DNA of 64,000 nucleotides. Origin: Phycisphaerales bacterium UBA2402. GTDB lineage: Bacteria; Planctomycetota; Phycisphaerae; Phycisphaerales; UBA1924. A program made the position numbers and the translations under genes. The stretch spans positions 1-64,000 of the forward strand of contig DDSA01000165.1 of NCBI GenBank assembly GCA_002343715.1, given 5' to 3'. The notes below the pieces were generated by a model. It did no database searches. It was not told where the DNA came from and saw only the letters and a program-made list of their open reading frames with translations. Positions 25,632 through 35,328 of the stretch are shown here, one piece after another (positions within the stretch are counted from its first letter, which is position 1; every line of letters starts with the position of its first letter).

Positions 25632-27784
25632 ATCCGGTTCGTGCGTTTCGCATCCTCCTTCCTGCCCTGCTGCTGCTGAGCCTGGGAGCCTTGTGCGCGG
25701 CACAGTCGAACTTCATCGTGTTTGTCGCGTTGGCGTTGCTGGCCGTCGTGGGTTGGTTCCTCGGTGAATCGGGAGGCGGTGGGCTGGCCCAGGGGTCCCC
25801 ACGTGCACGCTCGTGGTCGCTGCCCCGATGGGCGGCGAACACGCTGCTGATGATCGCCGTGGTGACGGCACTTCTGTACGGCTGGTCCGAGAGGCAGCCA
25901 GTGGCGGCCTTCCTGTGGCTGTTGGGTTCCATTCTGTTGCTGAAAATATGGGAACATCGGCTGCTGCGCGATTACGGGCAGGTGCTCACCATCAGTGTAT
26001 TTCTGAGCATCGGGGCCACACTCGAGGATCAATCACTGCTCCTGGGCTTGATACTCATTGTTCAACTGCCCGTTCTGATCCTGACCGTGGTCACCTACCA
26101 GGTGTGTCTCAACGCAAGGAGGGCGGGCGGAATGCGGGTGCGACTGCCGGCGATCCCCGTGTTCGTGCTCGCCACCACGGCGCTGGTGGGGGCCGTGGGA
26201 GCCGGCACGCTGGTCTTCCTTGTTGTTCCACGCGGCATCGGAATGCACCAGTTCTCGGAGTTTCAACCGCTGGTCGTCGGTCGTACCACAGGTTTCAGCG
26301 ACACGATCAACCTCGATCAGAGCGGCCTGATCAGCGAGTCGCTCACGCCGGTGATGGACGTCTATCTGACCGATGGAGCGGGCAACTCCATCGGTTCCGA
26401 GGACCGCACGGTGTACCTGCGTGGCAGTGTGTTCAACGCGTACGTGAATCGTGCCTGGATACGCAGCCGGGATGTGCCCAGTCTTCACGCGGCGGTTCCG
26501 AAGGGCTACGCGTTTCTCGGAGGCATCACGCGCGCGCCCGACCCAACCAGAGAAGTCGTTCAGCGGGTCATCATGCGTTCGCTCCCCCGATCGGTGACCC
26601 CCGTGTTCTGCGTCTGGGCGCCATGGGCGATCCTGGCCACGAGCGACACAGGCATCAGGTTTTACGCGGACACACGCACCATCTCGGCGGAAGAGGTACG
26701 CAGGAACAGGTTTGAGTACATTGTTCGATCCGCGCCAACACTCCCCGGGGCATCGGTCCCCGCCGCCGAGCGTGGCACGGTCTCTTTCCCCTTACAGAGC
26801 GTGCGAGAAACCGCCGCGAGAATTCTCGCCTCCGCGGGGATCGATCCGGACCCGTTCGTACGCCCCTCCGATCAGGACGGCCGCGCTGCCCGAATCTTCG
26901 AGGCGCACCTCCGCGCCGAGTTCGAGTACACCCTCGATGCGCCCACCCCGCCTGTCAAGCAGGACCCGATCGATTGGTTCCTGACGCGCTCTCGAAGGGG
27001 CCACTGTGAATATTTCGCCTCCGCGCTCGCGGCGCTCTGCCGATCGGCGGGCATCGATGCCCGTGTGATCGCGGGCTACATGGTCAACGAGTTCGACCCG
27101 GCCGCCGGGGCGTACACAGTTCGTTCCAACAACGCGCACGCCTGGGTGGAGGTCAACACCGCGCCGGGAATTTGGGAAACCATGGACGCGACTCCCCACG
27201 CCGTCGCCTTGGCGGAGCGGGAGCAGAAACGAGGCGTCCTGAGCGCGATCGCTCAGTGGATCGCCGGATTACGGGATGCCTGGAACACAAAGGTTGTCAC
27301 GTTTGATTCCACGAGTCAGGACAGGCTTCTCGGAGCCGAAACAGGCCTGGCCGCCGCGAACGACTGGTTCCGAGGCAGATCGGACGAGGCTCCGCGCTTC
27401 CGTGGGGTCAAGCCGCTGGTGTCGGGCGCTCTGAAGATCGTGCTCCCGCTCGGTGTGTGCTTGGGTTTGATCATCGCGTTCCGGGCATGGAGGCAGAGAC
27501 GCACCGTGCGCGTGCCGACTTGGAGCTCGGGATGGGCTTTATCGAGCAGGCATCGCCGATTGGTGCGTGCGATAGACAGCGTCTTCGTATCACTCGGTAA
27601 AAGACGTCCCCATTGGCGACCTTTGCTTCTCCATGCCGAGGATTTCGCCGGGCCTCAAGGTGCGATCCTCCGTCGTGCTGCCGCGGCGGTGTACGCCGAC
27701 CGGTTCGGGGGAGTGACTCTCTCATCGCATGAACTTCGAGAACTGGAGGCGGGTCTTCGACAGGCTTCCGCCCGCAACGTTTGA
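25628..27784 (+). CDS. TgpA-like membrane protein with transglutaminase domain
   Basis: The 718-residue product starts with about six membrane helices (residues 1-215). A large extracytoplasmic domain follows, holding a transglutaminase-like core, then one more helix near residue 610 and a cytoplasmic tail. The catalytic Cys is in GHCEYFASALAALCRSAG, the His in NNAHAWVEVN and the Asp in METMDATP-type sequence (WETMDATP). This fits the TgpA/DUF3488 plus transglutaminase family, exported enzymes or structural proteins whose substrates are mostly unknown. The start is GTG 25628, which overlaps the DUF58 stop (GTGA) and has GGAGG ten bases upstream. The neighbours form a classical DUF58-transglutaminase pair. 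Confidence 0.92.
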   Translation: MNPVRAFRILLPALLLLSLGALCAAQSNFIVFVALALLAVVGWFLGESGGGGLAQGSPRARSWSLPRWAANTLLMIAVVTALLYGWSERQPVAAFLWLLGSILLLKIWEHRLLRDYGQVLTISVFLSIGATLEDQSLLLGLILIVQLPVLILTVVTYQVCLNARRAGGMRVRLPAIPVFVLATTALVGAVGAGTLVFLVVPRGIGMHQFSEFQPLVVGRTTGFSDTINLDQSGLISESLTPVMDVYLTDGAGNSIGSEDRTVYLRGSVFNAYVNRAWIRSRDVPSLHAAVPKGYAFLGGITRAPDPTREVVQRVIMRSLPRSVTPVFCVWAPWAILATSDTGIRFYADTRTISAEEVRRNRFEYIVRSAPTLPGASVPAAERGTVSFPLQSVRETAARILASAGIDPDPFVRPSDQDGRAARIFEAHLRAEFEYTLDAPTPPVKQDPIDWFLTRSRRGHCEYFASALAALCRSAGIDARVIAGYMVNEFDPAAGAYTVRSNNAHAWVEVNTAPGIWETMDATPHAVALAEREQKRGVLSAIAQWIAGLRDAWNTKVVTFDSTSQDRLLGAETGLAAANDWFRGRSDEAPRFRGVKPLVSGALKIVLPLGVCLGLIIAFRAWRQRRTVRVPTWSSGWALSSRHRRLVRAIDSVFVSLGKRRPHWRPLLLHAEDFAGPQGAILRRAAAAVYADRFGGVTLSSHELRELEAGLRQASARNV

Positions 27785-27853
27785 GCGGGTCGCGCGGGCG
27801 AGATCCTCGTCCCATCCGCCGGGGAGGGCTGAACCGGAGGGGACCTTCGACCG

Positions 27854-28819
27854 ATGGACACGCAGACCGCTCCGCGGCAACGGCGCATCCGCGCGACCGA
27901 AGCGATACGGAGCACAGGAGCAACGAACGTGCCCGCGAGCCGATCCAGAACCGAGCGTTGGCGAGACTCACTCCAGTCGATCTGCGAGCGTGGGGGCGGC
28001 ATCGAGTTTTCAATCGCACGAACGCTCCCCTACGAGCCGGCGATTGAGGGCGCGGAGTCCGGATCCAGGGTCGCCCCCGATCTCATGTGGCGGGTGCGAG
28101 TTCTTCAACTCACCGAGGAGGAGATCCTGATCGAGCGCCCCAACGCGATGGGCCACCCCGTCACGATCGAGGACGGGCTGGAGCTGATCGCCGTCATGAG
28201 CGTCGGGCAGAACAAGTGGATGTTCCACACACGTAAACTCGGCCAGGCCGACGGGCCGAGCCCGTTCCACGCGACCGCTCAGGGGCTTCGGCTCGCCATG
28301 CCCACGCGAGTGGAGCGATGCCATCGGCGCGATTTTCTCCGTATTTCGACAGCCGAACTCCACCTTCCACGAGTTGAGTGCTGGCCGCTGCTCAACCCCA
28401 CGAGCGTCGGGCCCGCCGAACTCGCCAACCGCACGATGATTCAGGAGTTGGAGCGCTCGGGTCGTCCGTTCACGCTCACCGCCGAGGCGGACACGTCGCT
28501 GCTCCCGGAAGTCGGACCACCCTTCGAGGCAAGCCTGATGAACATCGGCGGCGGAGGCGCCGGCCTGCTGTTCTCCAAGTCCGATGCTTCCGCCGCGGAA
28601 CGATCACGATTGCTGTGGATGCGTCTGCACCTCATGCCGCTCATCCCCGCTCCGCTCGGTGTCACGGCCCGTCTGGCGCACAAACACATGGACAGCGCCC
28701 AGAATCTGATCGCCGGTGCCGCCTTCGAGTTCACATGGAACACGAGCCACCGTGACTTTGTTGTCGAACAGATCACGCGGTTCGTTGGTCGCGCTCAGGC
28801 GCGCGCCAAAGCCGCTTGA
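27854..28819 (+). CDS. PilZ-like/YcgR-type protein
   Basis: The 321-residue product has an N-terminal YcgR-like beta region (SVGQNKWMFHTRKLG) and a C-terminal domain with the arrangement of PilZ. The RxxxR segment is RVERCHRRDFLRIST, and the D/N-x-S-x-x-G segment reads MNIGGGGAGL, so the usual Ser is Gly. PilZ proteins bind cyclic di-GMP and act as brakes on flagella or regulators of surface behaviour. The altered second motif makes binding uncertain. The gene follows the transglutaminase gene by 69 bp. ATG 27854 is used here, but GTG 27929 has GGAG eight bases upstream and would remove 25 low-complexity residues. Confidence 0.65.
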   Translation: MDTQTAPRQRRIRATEAIRSTGATNVPASRSRTERWRDSLQSICERGGGIEFSIARTLPYEPAIEGAESGSRVAPDLMWRVRVLQLTEEEILIERPNAMGHPVTIEDGLELIAVMSVGQNKWMFHTRKLGQADGPSPFHATAQGLRLAMPTRVERCHRRDFLRISTAELHLPRVECWPLLNPTSVGPAELANRTMIQELERSGRPFTLTAEADTSLLPEVGPPFEASLMNIGGGGAGLLFSKSDASAAERSRLLWMRLHLMPLIPAPLGVTARLAHKHMDSAQNLIAGAAFEFTWNTSHRDFVVEQITRFVGRAQARAKAA

Positions 28820-28828
28820 TACGCCTCT

Positions 28829-29575
28829 TCAGCGTCCGATCCAGAGTTGGGCATTACCGTTCTCGGTGATCAGATCGATCGGGTTCTCGCCGTTGTTCAG
28901 GACGGCCGTGATATCGTGGCGGTTTGCCAGGACACCGCGCAGATTGTTCTGGCCGCCGTCCACCACCGGGATGCCCTTGCCCGCGGACACCCTCACCTTC
29001 CCGGTCGAGCCGCTGGGAAGCCGAACATTGATCGAACCGTTATTGGTACGAGCCGAGATCGGTGTCGTGATGGGTGCAGCCGCCGTGATTCGAATCGAGG
29101 GAGATTCACGGCCAATCATCGTGTTCTGAACATCAGCCGCCCCCGTCAACCCTTGAATCTCGACCAATCCCCCGGTATTACGCACTCGAACACCACCGCA
29201 CGAGGGCACACGGATGCGTAGTGATGTCGGGCGGGCCGTACCGTCTGGTGATTCGCTGATCACTCGAAGAACCGGTCGCCCCGAATCGTTCGATACATGA
29301 GCCGCCACCCAGTCCGGACGAACATCATTGGAGTTTTCTCCTTCGCAGGTGGCCCACACGGCCAGAGGTTCCTGTGAATCGACCCAGATCCTGACCGTGC
29401 CCGACGCGTTCTGAACATCGACCGCCAGGGGGGCTTCGCCGACATTGGCATCGGCGGAGTGTTCAACTTGTACCTGTTCATGCTTCTGAAAGTGGGAGCA
29501 TCCCCCCATCAGACACGACAGAGTAACAACCGACAGGAGTGACAAGAGTCCGTTCATTCGTTGAAGGTGGTTCAT
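28829..29575 (-). CDS. Lipoprotein with DUF4097-like beta-repeat domain
   Basis: The product of about 248 residues has a lipoprotein signal ending LMGGC (Cys26), so it is probably anchored to a membrane. The rest is repetitive beta sequence with DVQNASGTVRIWV, VRVRNTGGLVEIQGLTG and NGSINVRLPSGSTGKVRVS. This is the repeating pattern of DUF4097 proteins, which form beta-helix-like folds and occur in membrane-stress operons. No function is assigned. The start is set at ATG 29575; ATGs at 29596 and 29557 are in frame. It converges with the PilZ-like gene, nine bases apart. Confidence 0.75.
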   Translation of the reverse strand: MNHLQRMNGLLSLLSVVTLSCLMGGCSHFQKHEQVQVEHSADANVGEAPLAVDVQNASGTVRIWVDSQEPLAVWATCEGENSNDVRPDWVAAHVSNDSGRPVLRVISESPDGTARPTSLRIRVPSCGGVRVRNTGGLVEIQGLTGAADVQNTMIGRESPSIRITAAAPITTPISARTNNGSINVRLPSGSTGKVRVSAGKGIPVVDGGQNNLRGVLANRHDITAVLNNGENPIDLITENGNAQLWIGR

Positions 29576-30088
29576 GAGGTAGGCATCCGTGCGCACTGTG
29601 CGAATCGTTCAACCCCTGATTGACGACCGTGCATGAGGGTCCGCTCTGCCGCCGGCGGGGCAACGATCCTAGCATAGCGTGCCGGTCGAACGAGAGGGGG
29701 AACCTTGTAGGGCCTCCCTCGCCCGACCAGGCGGTTACGTCGATCAATCACTCTCTGCTCGGGCATTATCTCATCGTGATCCCGCCCCAGCGTGAGTGAG
29801 ACATTCCGCTCGCATACGAATCCCCGCCATCCGGCCGGGATCTTGATTCGTGAATGGGTCGTGCCCCGCGGCATGATCCGACAATCCGACCGCCGTACTC
29901 TGGCGCTTGGCTCCCGCGAACCGCGGGCGATGGAACGTGCCACGATCGAAACGATCGTTGATTGCCCGTTCCGGCAAGCACATGGCACCGGTGTTCAGTC
30001 GGTGATTGGAGCCACGAACCCGCGATCGGTGTCTCGTCGTCCGCCTCGAGGTGATTCCCGCACCGCCCGGCTCGGAGACATCGAAGGC
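29576..30088. other. 513-bp divergent region upstream of rny
   Basis: The region lies between the lipoprotein and rny starts and should carry both promoters. The rny frame stays open to 29792, but those 99 codons are Arg/Ser-rich and unlike RNase Y, so I regard them as untranslated leader. No hairpin with a T-run and no RNA gene is seen. Confidence 0.45.
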
Positions 30089-31720
30089 ATGAACGCACCA
30101 TCCTACTCGCTGACCGCTCTCACGGAGGCTGCCCAGAGCGCCCCTCTCACGCTCGGCATGGACAACACCGTCGCGGGGATCGGCATGGCGGTCGCCGCCT
30201 TGGCGGGTGCGGGTCTGGGGGCATGGATCAGCGTCGGCCGCAACCGCAAAGCGCTGGCCGCCGGGGATGCGCAGGCCAAGGCGCTTGTCGAGCAAGCCAG
30301 ACAAGAAGCAAAGTCGGAAGCGGAACGCCTCCGGCTCGAAGCCGAGAAATCCGCCCTCGAACGCAAGGCAAGGGCCGAGCAGGAACTCGAGGCCGCTCGC
30401 GCCGAAGCCCGGGAGACCGAGCGACGCCTTACCAAGCGAGAAGACACAATCGATCGCAAGGAACAGTCCCTCGCCCAGAAGGAAGAAAACAACGCCAAGG
30501 CCGCCGAGTCGTTGCGGCAGCGCGAAGCCGTCGCAATCAGAAAAGGCGAAGAACTCGAGCGCACACTCGCGGAACAGCGAGAAACGCTGATGCGACTCTC
30601 CGGCATGACGAAAGATCAGGCCCGCGAAGCGCTGCTGTCCCGGGTCGAGGATGATTGCCGCCATGAAGTCGGGAAAGTCGCCCGCCGGATCATCGAAGAA
30701 GCCGAGAGCGAAGCCAAGAGCAAGGCCCGCGAGATCACGCTCATGGCCATCCAACGCTACGCCAGCGAGCACACCAGCGAGTCGACCGTGCGTAGCGTCG
30801 CGATCCCCAGCGACGACATGAAGGGCCGCATCATCGGCCGGGAAGGCCGCAATATCCGAGCGATCGAGAAAGCCACCGGCGCCGATATCATCGTTGATGA
30901 CACGCCCGGTGTCATCGTCGTCTCCTGCTTCGACAAGGTGCGTCAGGCCGTCGCGGTCGAGAGCCTCGAACGTCTCATCGCCGACGGACGCATGCACCCC
31001 ACACGCATCGAAGAGATCGTCGAGAAGGTGCGGAGCGAGACCGATGAACGCATCCTCCGCTACGGGCGGGACGCCATCGCGGAGGTCAACCTGCGCGGCA
31101 TCCACCCCAAGATCAGCGAAGCCATGGGGAAACTCCATTACCGCACCAGTTACGGCCAGAATGTCCTGCGTCACTCCATCGAGGTGGCCTTCCTGTGCCA
31201 GATCATCGCCGAGCAACTGGGCCTCGACGGCGCGGTCGCGCGCCGCTGCGGCTTTCTCCACGACATCGGCAAAGCCATGGACCATGAGATGGAAGGCGGG
31301 CATCCCAAAATCGGCATGGACTTTGCCCGCCAGTTCGGAGAGAAGGAACCCGTCCTCAACGCGATCGGCGGCCATCACGCCGACATCCCCGCCACCAGTT
31401 TCTACACGCCCATCGTCATGGCCGCCGACGCCGTCAGTTCGGCCCGTCCCGGCGCTCGACGGGAGAGCATGGAGAAATACGTCCAGCGGCTGCACGAACT
31501 CCAGGACATCGCCCTCAGTTTCCGCGGCGTGACCGAGGCCCACGCCATCCAGGCCGGGCGCGAGGTGCGTGTCATGATCGACGCCGCCAAGGTCGATGAC
31601 GATGAGGCCTTCCTCATCGCCCACCAGATCGCCAAGCGTGTCAGCGAGGAGATGACGTTCCCCGGCGAGATCCGGGTGACGGTTCTCCGCGAGACCCGCG
31701 CGGTCGAGTACGCCCGGTAG
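30089..31720 (+). CDS. rny: Ribonuclease Y
   Basis: RNase Y is a membrane-anchored endoribonuclease that starts mRNA decay in many bacteria without RNase E. The 543-residue product has an N-terminal membrane helix (about residues 25-47) and a long charged coiled coil (55-200). The KH domain with GRIIGREGRNIRAIE is at 246-260. The HD domain follows with RHSIEVA (His362) and FLHDIGKAMDHE (391-392 HD pair), and a C-terminal region includes GGHHADIP. The start is ATG 30089, just ahead of the helix. Length is close to the usual 510-520. The stop is three bases from the convergent PPIase gene, so transcripts may overlap. Confidence 0.97.
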   Translation: MNAPSYSLTALTEAAQSAPLTLGMDNTVAGIGMAVAALAGAGLGAWISVGRNRKALAAGDAQAKALVEQARQEAKSEAERLRLEAEKSALERKARAEQELEAARAEARETERRLTKREDTIDRKEQSLAQKEENNAKAAESLRQREAVAIRKGEELERTLAEQRETLMRLSGMTKDQAREALLSRVEDDCRHEVGKVARRIIEEAESEAKSKAREITLMAIQRYASEHTSESTVRSVAIPSDDMKGRIIGREGRNIRAIEKATGADIIVDDTPGVIVVSCFDKVRQAVAVESLERLIADGRMHPTRIEEIVEKVRSETDERILRYGRDAIAEVNLRGIHPKISEAMGKLHYRTSYGQNVLRHSIEVAFLCQIIAEQLGLDGAVARRCGFLHDIGKAMDHEMEGGHPKIGMDFARQFGEKEPVLNAIGGHHADIPATSFYTPIVMAADAVSSARPGARRESMEKYVQRLHELQDIALSFRGVTEAHAIQAGREVRVMIDAAKVDDDEAFLIAHQIAKRVSEEMTFPGEIRVTVLRETRAVEYAR

Positions 31721-31723
31721 GCA

Positions 31724-32704
31724 TCATCTGCCCGGACGGTGATCCCAACTCCATCGAAGCGAATCGTCCAGCGGAGTGACTTTCGTTTCACTCTGAAGCC
31801 GTGCCGCCACGCGGTCCATCGCCTCGCGCTCTTTCCGCAGCCGAACCTTGCTGCGGAGTTGCTCCAGCGCCGTGCCGCTGGGCATCGGCCGTGCCGGAGA
31901 TTCGGATTCGACCAAGACAACGGCGAATCCGGCATCGATCGACAAGACCTCGGAGAGCGAGCCGGCACCGCGTGTCAAGGCATCCCGAACCAGCATGGGA
32001 AGGCCGGGGTCTGTCGGCGATACCGGCCCGAACAACCCGCCCCGGGGAGCCGATGGATCGCGTGAAGCCCTGAACGCCACTTCCGTGAACCTCGCGGAGC
32101 GCAGCGGACCGGCCGCGAGAATCTGATCGCGAGCCTCGGCGGCTTCGGCGTAGGAGGGTGTCACGATGATCCTCGCCAATACCACGGCCGAGAGTTCCGC
32201 CGTCACACCCGCATTGACTTCATCGGGAGTTACCATGTCCGCGTGTCGAACCAAAGCCCGCAGACGGGCGCTTCGTGTCAGGAGTGCTTCGTACCTCTTC
32301 GGGCCAAGCCCCCGTGCCTCTCGGAACCGTTCAATCAGGGAAGCAGCGCTGGAGTTGTCAACCGTGGCATCGGTCGAGACCGCCGACAGAAGGAGCAGGC
32401 GTTCCGCATCGAGTGCCCCTGCGCTGAGAGTCAACCCCGCCGCCGTAAACTCTCTCGCGACAGCGTGGTCGAGCGCCATCTCGGCGAGCACCACCGCCCC
32501 GGCGGTCTCACGCAGAAAGGCCTCCAAACTCGCTGTGTCCGCATCGGAGCCATCGATCCGAGCAAGAACACGTCCTTCCGTGGATACCGGCACCACACGC
32601 GGCTGAGCCAGCCCGCGCAGCATCGGATCATTTTTCTTTGACGTGTTCGATGAACAACTGCCAACAAACAGGAGACTGAAAAGACACAAGCGGGTAAAGT
32701 GCAT
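31724..32704 (-). CDS. SurA/PpiC-like peptidyl-prolyl isomerase lipoprotein
   Basis: The 326-residue product has a lipoprotein signal ending VGSC (Cys17), then a helical region and a parvulin-type domain. That domain runs from VVLARIIVTPSYAEAAEARDQI through FTEVAFRASRDPSAPRGGLFG and LSIDAGFAVVLVE. The R-G-G-x-x-G pattern and the helix before it match rotamases of the PpiC/SurA group, which help fold exported proteins. Not every catalytic residue of parvulins is clear, so enzymatic activity is uncertain. The C-terminus is a charged helix ending WSWDHRPGR. It lies between rny (convergent) and an A/T-rich region shared with the pseudopilin gene. Confidence 0.75.
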   Translation of the reverse strand: MHFTRLCLFSLLFVGSCSSNTSKKNDPMLRGLAQPRVVPVSTEGRVLARIDGSDADTASLEAFLRETAGAVVLAEMALDHAVAREFTAAGLTLSAGALDAERLLLLSAVSTDATVDNSSAASLIERFREARGLGPKRYEALLTRSARLRALVRHADMVTPDEVNAGVTAELSAVVLARIIVTPSYAEAAEARDQILAAGPLRSARFTEVAFRASRDPSAPRGGLFGPVSPTDPGLPMLVRDALTRGAGSLSEVLSIDAGFAVVLVESESPARPMPSGTALEQLRSKVRLRKEREAMDRVAARLQSETKVTPLDDSLRWSWDHRPGR

Positions 32705-33144
32705 GGAGCATCGGACGCCGCACTTCGAACGGAGTCAAGGTGTACTCACAAAATTCAAAAAAGTTTGTATTATGTACGGTAATACTGGTTTTTGCTGCAT
32801 TTCCTGTTGAGGTACCAGAAAAGTGAGCCTTATGGTTGCAGCAACTGCATCAACATCGCCGAATCTTCGGTATAATTCAGGGGTATGGATCTGTGGTATT
32901 GCCCCGGTGATGAGTTTCAGATGGTTGCAGTGGTGAGGATTTTCGGTTTTTCGACCTCAAATTGACTCGACATGGTCGGTTTTCCGTGGTATCCTGTAAT
33001 GTAACCGAAAGGGCGTGTACCCGTTCTGGGAAAAGTCACGCCGGGGTTCAGTGAAAGTCCGCGTTCGCGGCAAACTTCGGTTTGGTAGGGTTCTTGTGCG
33101 TCAAGTGTACCCGTGTTCTGTGAGAGTGTGCAAAGGAGGCCCAC
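32705..33144. other. A/T-rich regulatory region upstream of the pseudopilin gene
   Basis: The 440 bp between divergent genes is A/T-rich compared with the genome. It holds the pseudopilin promoter (separate entry), an isolated TATAAT at 32871-32876, and a leader that can fold: aaccgaa near 33001 and ttcggtt near 33077 are complementary. A strong Shine-Dalgarno AAAGGAGG lies at 33132-33139, five bases from the ATG. No protein-coding pattern is seen. Confidence 0.55.
32967..32995 (+). promoter_or_regulatory. Candidate sigma-70-type promoter for the pseudopilin gene
   Basis: TCGACA (32967-32972) and TATCCT (32990-32995) are separated by 17 bases and preceded by TGG in the extended -10 position. 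Transcription would start near 33002, leaving a leader of about 140 bases. Each box has one or two mismatches from consensus, so this is a candidate only. Confidence 0.45.
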
Positions 33145-34230
33145 ATGAAGTGCGGTCGTAGCGTGTATCGAAAGTCTGGTTTTACGCTGATCGAGTTGCT
33201 GGTGGTGATCGCCATCATCGCACTCCTGATCGGCATCCTGCTGCCTGCCTTGGGCGAAGCCCGCAAGTCCGGCCGCATCACCATCTGCACAGCGAACATG
33301 AAACAACTGGGTGTCGCTACGCAGAGTTACACGGCGGACTATCAGGATCGTTTGTACGCCTTCACGATCAGCGCCGCGACGGCCAACCTGCTCACCTTCC
33401 AGGACCTGCGAGATCAGGCTGCGGGCGGCGGACTCGAGGCTCACGCCGCTCAGGCGGTAGACATCATCCGTCGCCGCACGGGCCGAGATAACTTCGACCA
33501 GGTCAACGGCTGGATCCCCGATGTGCTCTACACGCACCTCGTTCTCCAGGATTACCTCGCCAGCCGTCTTCCAGAGAAACTCGTTGTCTGCCCCGAAGAC
33601 CGCAACCGCAACCTCTGGCAGACCGACCCCGTCGGCTTCGCGAACGGCATTTTCATTCCTTCACCGAATCCGCTCAGCCCTCGCTGGCCGTACAGTTCGA
33701 CCTATGAACACGGCTACTACCACTACGCCCCCGATCGCTGCGACAACGGCCCCGGTGTGACGCAGGCTGGTGCCCATAACCTGTACCAGTTCCTCAACCC
33801 AACCAACGTGCAAGACCCCGGATCGTTCCTCGGTCGCCGGCGCATCTCTCAGGTGATGTTCACCAGTCAGAAGGCACAGATGTACGACATCCAGTGCCGT
33901 CACCGCGGCAAGGTGCAGTTCTATTACGGCTATCAGGACGCAGTGGTACCGATTCTCTTCTACGACGCGTCGGTCAATATGAAGCGCACCGGCCCAGCCC
34001 TCGACCCGCTCGTCAACGGTGTGCGTGAGCCCGTCGATGCCAACCCGGGTTGGGCTCCCGAGGCTCCATTCACGCCATTCGCGCTCAACGTCAACTACAC
34101 ACCCGACACCTGGGAAACCCCGATCCGAAACGGCGGCACCAGCGCCTCCTTCCCCGGCTTCTATCGCTGGACCCGCGGCGGCCTGAGGGGAATTGACTTC
34201 GGCGGCAGGGAGTTCGTCCTGACACGCTGA
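33145..34230 (+). CDS. Type II secretion-like pseudopilin (prepilin-type N-terminal methylation domain)
   Basis: The 361-residue product starts with a short positively charged leader and [17 protein letters not shown], the prepilin cleavage/methylation motif with the conserved Glu at the fifth position after the cleavage Gly. The remainder resembles planctomycete DUF1559-type or related pseudopilins, with many aromatic and Asn/Pro residues such as [16 protein letters not shown]. The strong SD, a probable dedicated promoter and a perfect terminator suggest high expression. No secretion ATPase or inner-membrane platform gene is next to it. It is probably a minor pilin or secretion pseudopilin. 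Confidence 0.9.
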   Translation: MKCGRSVYRKSGFTLIELLVVIAIIALLIGILLPALGEARKSGRITICTANMKQLGVATQSYTADYQDRLYAFTISAATANLLTFQDLRDQAAGGGLEAHAAQAVDIIRRRTGRDNFDQVNGWIPDVLYTHLVLQDYLASRLPEKLVVCPEDRNRNLWQTDPVGFANGIFIPSPNPLSPRWPYSSTYEHGYYHYAPDRCDNGPGVTQAGAHNLYQFLNPTNVQDPGSFLGRRRISQVMFTSQKAQMYDIQCRHRGKVQFYYGYQDAVVPILFYDASVNMKRTGPALDPLVNGVREPVDANPGWAPEAPFTPFALNVNYTPDTWETPIRNGGTSASFPGFYRWTRGGLRGIDFGGREFVLTR

Positions 34231-34273
34231 GACTCGTAACTTTCGCGGAATCCAGCACCGCACAACCTTTACG

Positions 34274-34299
34274 AAGGCCCCCTCCCGGGGGCCTTTTTT
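34274..34299 (+). terminator. Intrinsic terminator after the pseudopilin gene
   Basis: A nine-bp stem (aaggccccc at 34274-34282 with gggggcctt at 34287-34295) with loop tccc is followed by six T (34294-34299). It lies 44 bp after the pseudopilin stop, so it would end that transcript and separate it from the agmatinase gene. Confidence 0.9.
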
Positions 34300-34356
34300 C
34301 ATCGTAGTTTCAAGTCGCTTTTCGGTCACGGCGGCTCATGCGTAGACTCAGCGTGC

Positions 34357-35328
34357 ATGACGATGAAAGCCCCCCGTACGAGATTGCCCGATGCCAGATC
34401 AACGCCGAGATTCGCGGGTGTGTGCACGTTCGGTCGCTTTCCGCTCTTCGATCCGGCCGACCAACCTCCCGATTGGGCAATCTATGGCATCCCGTTCGAT
34501 GGGGGGGTGACGTTCCGACCAGGAGCCAGATTCGGCCCCCGCGCGGTGCGGGAGGCATCTCAGTTCGCCAGACCATTCCACCTGGTCCACAAGGTCAATC
34601 TCATCGAGAAACTCTCGATCGCCGATGCTGGCGATGCGCCAGTCAGTCCGTATCACATCAAGGAAACACTCGACGCCGCCGCGGCGTGGGCAGGCAAACT
34701 CGGCGATCCCGACACAACTCGCCTGCTCGCCATCGGGGGTGATCACTCCATCGCCTACGCCAACATCCGTGCCTCCTGGGAACGCAGAGGGCGACCGGCG
34801 GGAGGTTTCGGATTGGTTCACTTCGACAGCCACCTCGATACTGTGGACTCGGTCTGGGGTGAAAAGTGGGGGCACGCGTCCCCTTTCATCCGTGCCATCG
34901 AAGATGGGCTGATCAATCCACGTCACATGATCTCGGTAGGAGTGAAGGGGCCACTCAACGCTGCTTCTGATCTGGAGTTCGCCTCCAAGAATGGCATGAC
35001 GATCCTGATGCGTGAAGACCTCGAAGGCACCGGGCCTGCACTCCTGAGAGAGTTCGTTGCAGCGAGACCCGACCGTGAGTTCTATCTCTCATTCGATGTA
35101 GATGTCGTCGATCCGGCCTTCGCCCCGGGAACGGGCACCCCGTCCATCGGGGGCATCTCGTCGGCCCAGGCTCTGTCATTGCTTCAGAATCTGCGGGGGA
35201 TTCGACTCGCGGGGGCCGACATCGTTGAGGTCCTGCCGGCTTTCGATGTGTCTCAGTTGACCGCCCTGCTGGCAAGTCAGATCATGGTCGAGATTCTGGC
35301 GCTGGACGCTCTTCGCGTTCCGGACTGA
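34357..35328 (+). CDS. speB: Agmatinase/arginase-family ureohydrolase
   Basis: Ureohydrolases use two Mn ions to split guanidino compounds such as agmatine or arginine. Ligand motifs are visible: GGDHS (residues 127-131, His130), HFDSHLD (155-161: Asp157, His159, Asp161) and SFDVDVVDP (245-253: Asp247 and Asp249). PGTGTPSIGGIS follows, which is characteristic of agmatinases. The 323-residue length is normal. Agmatinase is favoured over arginase by the PGTGTP segment and overall pattern, but the substrate is not proved. The gene has its own terminator-separated position between two pseudopilin genes. ATG 34363 is an alternative start. Confidence 0.85.
   Translation: MTMKAPRTRLPDARSTPRFAGVCTFGRFPLFDPADQPPDWAIYGIPFDGGVTFRPGARFGPRAVREASQFARPFHLVHKVNLIEKLSIADAGDAPVSPYHIKETLDAAAAWAGKLGDPDTTRLLAIGGDHSIAYANIRASWERRGRPAGGFGLVHFDSHLDTVDSVWGEKWGHASPFIRAIEDGLINPRHMISVGVKGPLNAASDLEFASKNGMTILMREDLEGTGPALLREFVAARPDREFYLSFDVDVVDPAFAPGTGTPSIGGISSAQALSLLQNLRGIRLAGADIVEVLPAFDVSQLTALLASQIMVEILALDALRVPD

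Noticed and set aside
29771..31624. 617-residue minus-strand frame opposite rny
   Set aside because: It is antisense to the clearly supported rny sequence and has no recognisable domain.
32830..32880. Promoter built on TATAAT at 32871
   Set aside because: No -35 box at 16-18 bases; the better spaced pair at 32967-32995 is preferred.
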